This document shows, in pieces, positions 61,150 to 64,000 of a stretch of 64,000 nt of DNA; within the stretch, counting starts at the first letter, position 1; the number at the start of each line of letters is the position of its first letter. A program made the translations under genes and the position numbers. Below the pieces are notes generated by a model that was given only the letters and a program-made list of their open reading frames with translations, had not been told where the DNA came from and ran no database searches. This DNA comes from Pandoraea anapnoica (lineage in GTDB: Bacteria > Pseudomonadota > Gammaproteobacteria > Burkholderiales > Burkholderiaceae), in NCBI RefSeq assembly GCF_902459765.1, contig NZ_CABPSP010000003.1, forward strand, positions 434,001 to 498,000, in the 5' to 3' direction.

Positions 61150-64000
61150 ATGCCAACCGGTCGTCGTACGGTCCTGATTTTCCTGTTGCCGTTATTCACC
61201 GGCGGCGGACTTGCGCATGCGGCCACGCCTATGGCGACACCCGCAAGCACGCCCGCGAGCGCGCCGTCGCGCATTCCGCCTGGCTTCGAAGACATCGCGC
61301 TGGGACAGGTCGAACATCTCGACATCCGATGGCTCGGGCAATCGCTGGGCGTGTTTCCGGTCTTCGTGCGCCCGGACGATGTGCGTCTGGAGACGCCCGA
61401 GGCGGTGGCGTCGGTCATCGAGGCGCGCGTCGCCCTCGCCCCCGAGACTTCGATGCCGCTGATTGAAGCGCTTGGCAGACCGATGCAGCGCAACGGGCAT
61501 CTGGTATGCGACGACACGCGTGAGCATGCCGGGTGCCGCTATCTCGAAACCGACACGGCGGGCGTCATCTTCGACGAGCGTCAGGGGCAGCTCGAACTCT
61601 TTCTCTCCAGCGCGTGGCTGCCGTCGAACAACGTGTCGGGGCCGTCGTATCGAGTGAATTCGGCCGGCAGCGAGCGTGCGCTGATCCACTCGCAGATCGT
61701 CAACGCGTCGACGACAGACCGATATCGAAACCTCACGATCATGGGCAACGGCGCGCTCGGAATCTCGCCCGCGAGCTATGCCGGATTCGCCTGGTCGCTC
61801 GTGCACACCCGCTACGGCAGCGTCGACGCAGGGGGCAATGGCGACGCGGGCGAGGTGACGCCGCGCGCGCGGTCGTCATCAATCGGTGGCACGCGTGCGC
61901 GCATCGATAGCCTTTACTACCGGCACGACTTCGGCTCGACGCATTACGTGCAGACCGGCCGCATGGATCAGCGCAATCTGTTCAGTGCACAAGGCGGCAG
62001 TTTCGGATTCACCCTGCTGCCGGTGGCGCGTTTCGACGGGGCGCGCATCGGCACGTCGATGGCCTACGTGAACGATGATGCCCATGCGCGAGGATCGCCG
62101 TTGACGGTGTTGCTGACGCGCGAAGCTCGTGTCGATGCCTACCGTGGCAACGAACTCCTCGGCAGTGGCTATTTTCAGGCAGGTGTGCAGTCGTTCGACA
62201 CGCGCTACTTCCCCGAAGGCTCATATCGGGTCACGCTGCGAATCTTCGAAGGCGATGCGCTTGTCCGCACCGAAAGCGAGCCTTACTCCAAAGTCGGCGG
62301 CGGTGCGTTTGCGCAGGGCACGCAGTGGTTTTTCCAGGCCGGCCGCCCGGTGAGCGAGCATGGCGACGGCAATACGCAGGATCGCGAGCGTTTCACCGTG
62401 CAATCGGGCGTGCGTACCGCACTCGGTCACGGGCTGAGCGTGTCGTCGGGATTCGTCTGGCTGCCTGCCCGCGTCTACAACGAAACGCAGATCGACTGGC
62501 AACGGGCACATGCTTTCGGGCGGTTGACGGCCGCCGCCGCTTTGCTGGTCGGCTCGGACGGCGCGCGCGGCGATACGCAATCCGTCTCGTTCTCCAACGG
62601 GGTCGGCGTGAGTCTGTATCGCTATCGGATGCGCGGTGCGAGCTGTCGCCGTTACGGCAATGGTGCGCGCGTCGACGGTGGCAATTCGGTCGACATCGGT
62701 TGCTACGACTCGCTCAATGCGAACGTGTCCATTCCGCTTCGTCGATGGCAGGGCAATGCGGGCTACAGCCAAAGCCGCCAGTACGGACGTCCTTCGATGC
62801 ACTACGACGCACAGCACAACGACATCCCCTGGCAGCAAAGCGACCTGCGCAACGGTATGTCGCGAACTGCGCAGGCAACACTCAGCCGTGCATTCCGATG
62901 GCGCAAGCTCAGCATCGGAACGCGCGTGGGCGCCTATCACCGGCGATATGCGGACGCGGGACGCCCCGACACGGGGGCCTTTCTGAGCGTATCGGTCAGT
63001 GCGCACCGTCCGGCCGCCGCCGGGCGCAGTGCGTCGACGTATACCAGCGCCGGGACGGACGTGCGCACAGGCAGCGGCGATGACCGGCGGGTGCGGGCCG
63101 ACGTCTCCGCGTCGCATACCTGGTCGTGGGACGACACGTCGCGCCGGGAACTGATGCTGGGGCTGAGCGGTAGCGACTTTGGGTTGAGGCGTGTGAGCGA
63201 TGCGATGGGGGGCGCGGGCGGCGGCACAGCGAGCCTTCGCGGCGTGGTCGACGGCCGGTATGGCGATGTCCACGCCATGCTGTCGCGCAGCTTTCGGCGC
63301 GGGGGCGCGGGCGACGCGAAAGGCGCGTTCACGGGCGGCTACGCGTCAAGTCTGGCGGTGACGCGAGCGCGCGTCTGGTTCGGCCCCGCGATGCTGGGGA
63401 GCGAGCCGCCTGCTGCGGTCGGGCTGGTGGTCGATGCGGGCGAGGAAGCCGAAGAAGTCGATGACGAGCACGTTGGGGCCGCCGCGACGCTTCAGGTCGG
63501 CGGACGTCCGCAGACGGTCGGTTTCGGCGACTCGGCACTCGCGCCCATTGGCGGTTATCGCGTCCAGTCGGGGGAGATTTTCGAGGCACGCGAGGGCGTG
63601 ACGAATTATGCGGTTGGGCTGCTGCGCGGCGCTGGCACACACGACTATTTTCTGACGCCGGGTCGCATGAAGGTGCATCGCGTGACGGCTGCTCGCAGTT
63701 ACACCTACCTCGGGCGTGCACTCGGTCCGGACGGACTTTCACTCGCCAATGCGCGCGTGCTCAGTCTGCCTGCATCGCCGCTCGACGACCGGGGCGAGTT
63801 CCTGATCGAGTCGCCGCACCGATTAACTGAACTCTATCTGCTCGACGGTGCACAGCCGATGCGTTGCGACATTCGTGTCGTCGACCGGCGCGACGTGATT
63901 TATCTGAGCGGGCCGACGCAGTGTGAGGTCGTTGCACTACACGCACTGCCGCAGGCATTACAGGCGCAGACGCGCGTGCAACGATTGCTGGGCGATGCGA
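61150..64000 (+). CDS. TcfC/CfaC-like outer-membrane fimbrial usher, cut by the window end
   Basis: An open frame of 950 codons without stop, running off the right edge. A signal peptide (MPTGRRTVLIFLLPLFTGGG LAHA, about 1-24) precedes a plug/barrel region rich in alternating beta strands (DSLYYRHDFGSTHYVQTGRM, YFPEGSYRVTLRIFEGDALV) typical of the TcfC/CooC usher family of alpha-type pili. The ushers I know of this family are about 870-890 aa, so this one is longer; an acidic insertion (DAGEEAEEVDDEH, about residue 763) is part of the extra length. The start has no evident ribosome binding site. Translocation of pilin-chaperone complexes is inferred from the family. A tip adhesin gene would be expected just beyond the window. 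Confidence 0.85.
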   Translation, partial: MPTGRRTVLIFLLPLFTGGGLAHAATPMATPASTPASAPSRIPPGFEDIALGQVEHLDIRWLGQSLGVFPVFVRPDDVRLETPEAVASVIEARVALAPETSMPLIEALGRPMQRNGHLVCDDTREHAGCRYLETDTAGVIFDERQGQLELFLSSAWLPSNNVSGPSYRVNSAGSERALIHSQIVNASTTDRYRNLTIMGNGALGISPASYAGFAWSLVHTRYGSVDAGGNGDAGEVTPRARSSSIGGTRARIDSLYYRHDFGSTHYVQTGRMDQRNLFSAQGGSFGFTLLPVARFDGARIGTSMAYVNDDAHARGSPLTVLLTREARVDAYRGNELLGSGYFQAGVQSFDTRYFPEGSYRVTLRIFEGDALVRTESEPYSKVGGGAFAQGTQWFFQAGRPVSEHGDGNTQDRERFTVQSGVRTALGHGLSVSSGFVWLPARVYNETQIDWQRAHAFGRLTAAAALLVGSDGARGDTQSVSFSNGVGVSLYRYRMRGASCRRYGNGARVDGGNSVDIGCYDSLNANVSIPLRRWQGNAGYSQSRQYGRPSMHYDAQHNDIPWQQSDLRNGMSRTAQATLSRAFRWRKLSIGTRVGAYHRRYADAGRPDTGAFLSVSVSAHRPAAAGRSASTYTSAGTDVRTGSGDDRRVRADVSASHTWSWDDTSRRELMLGLSGSDFGLRRVSDAMGGAGGGTASLRGVVDGRYGDVHAMLSRSFRRGGAGDAKGAFTGGYASSLAVTRARVWFGPAMLGSEPPAAVGLVVDAGEEAEEVDDEHVGAAATLQVGGRPQTVGFGDSALAPIGGYRVQSGEIFEAREGVTNYAVGLLRGAGTHDYFLTPGRMKVHRVTAARSYTYLGRALGPDGLSLANARVLSLPASPLDDRGEFLIESPHRLTELYLLDGAQPMRCDIRVVDRRDVIYLSGPTQCEVVALHALPQALQAQTRVQRLLGDA

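Overview
The window is a chromosomal stretch of a GC-rich betaproteobacterium of the Burkholderiaceae. The gene order (aroG-tldD-nitrilase-yhdP/glnE; recN-nadK/hrcA; hemH-hslR-grpE-dnaK-dnaJ-pabBC; hda-HAD-pcnB-folK-dgk-panB; miaA-mutL; amiC-tsaE/queG-xerD) and the protein sequences look most like Pandoraea or a close relative of Burkholderia. The genus is an inference; no 16S gene or marker search was possible. Nearly all of the window is dense housekeeping DNA. I see no tRNA, rRNA, CRISPR array, prophage or intact IS.

Layout. 1-550: start of aroG (DAHP synthase, minus strand) behind a complete transcription attenuator: promoter, a Phe/Tyr-rich leader peptide, competing RNA segments and a terminator. 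551-7497: tldD, a nitrilase-family amidase and the very large AsmA-like yhdP, transcribed leftwards. 7670-10534: glnE. 10643-13239: recN and nadK. 13371-26015: the heat-shock region running rightwards, with hrcA, a FecR/DUF6600-like envelope protein containing a collagen-like segment, hemH, hslR, grpE, a thioredoxin-like protein, dnaK, dnaJ and a fused pabB-pabC. Two sigma-32-like promoters are readable, before grpE and before dnaK, and a small membrane-protein gene is encoded on the opposite strand. 26062-31811: an SsuABC/TauABC-type importer divergent from an OmpR/TctE-type two-component system, with a direct-repeat box between them, then a small lipoprotein. 31883-37007: panB, deoxynucleoside kinase, folK, pcnB, HAD phosphatase and hda, all minus strand and mostly overlapping. 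37154-38200: purM. 38321-40951: a DHA2-type efflux pump and a divergent LysR regulator.

40973-48653 is the main accessory module: a leftward operon coding for a complete PotABCD-type importer, a creatinase/prolidase-fold (M24) protein with altered metal ligands, an amidohydrolase and a LysR regulator, behind an intergenic region with two strong palindromes. It looks like an uptake-and-hydrolysis pathway for an unidentified small amide or peptide-like compound. 48788-59514 returns to housekeeping genes (miaA, mutL, a DedA protein, amiC, tsaE, queG, xerD, an adenylate-forming enzyme, ybaK). A 171-bp MITE-like palindromic element lies between mutL and the DedA gene, and a degenerate half-copy lies upstream of hrcA. 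59686-64000: a CS1/alpha-type fimbrial operon (chaperone, major pilin, usher cut by the window end) preceded by a 17-bp perfect inverted repeat.

A recurring feature is a -10-like hexamer ending 6-7 nt before the start codon with little or no ribosome binding site (mutL, hrcA, hemH, the HAD gene, queG, nadK and the adenylate-forming enzyme), suggesting leaderless mRNAs. All start choices, promoters and hairpins were read by eye.
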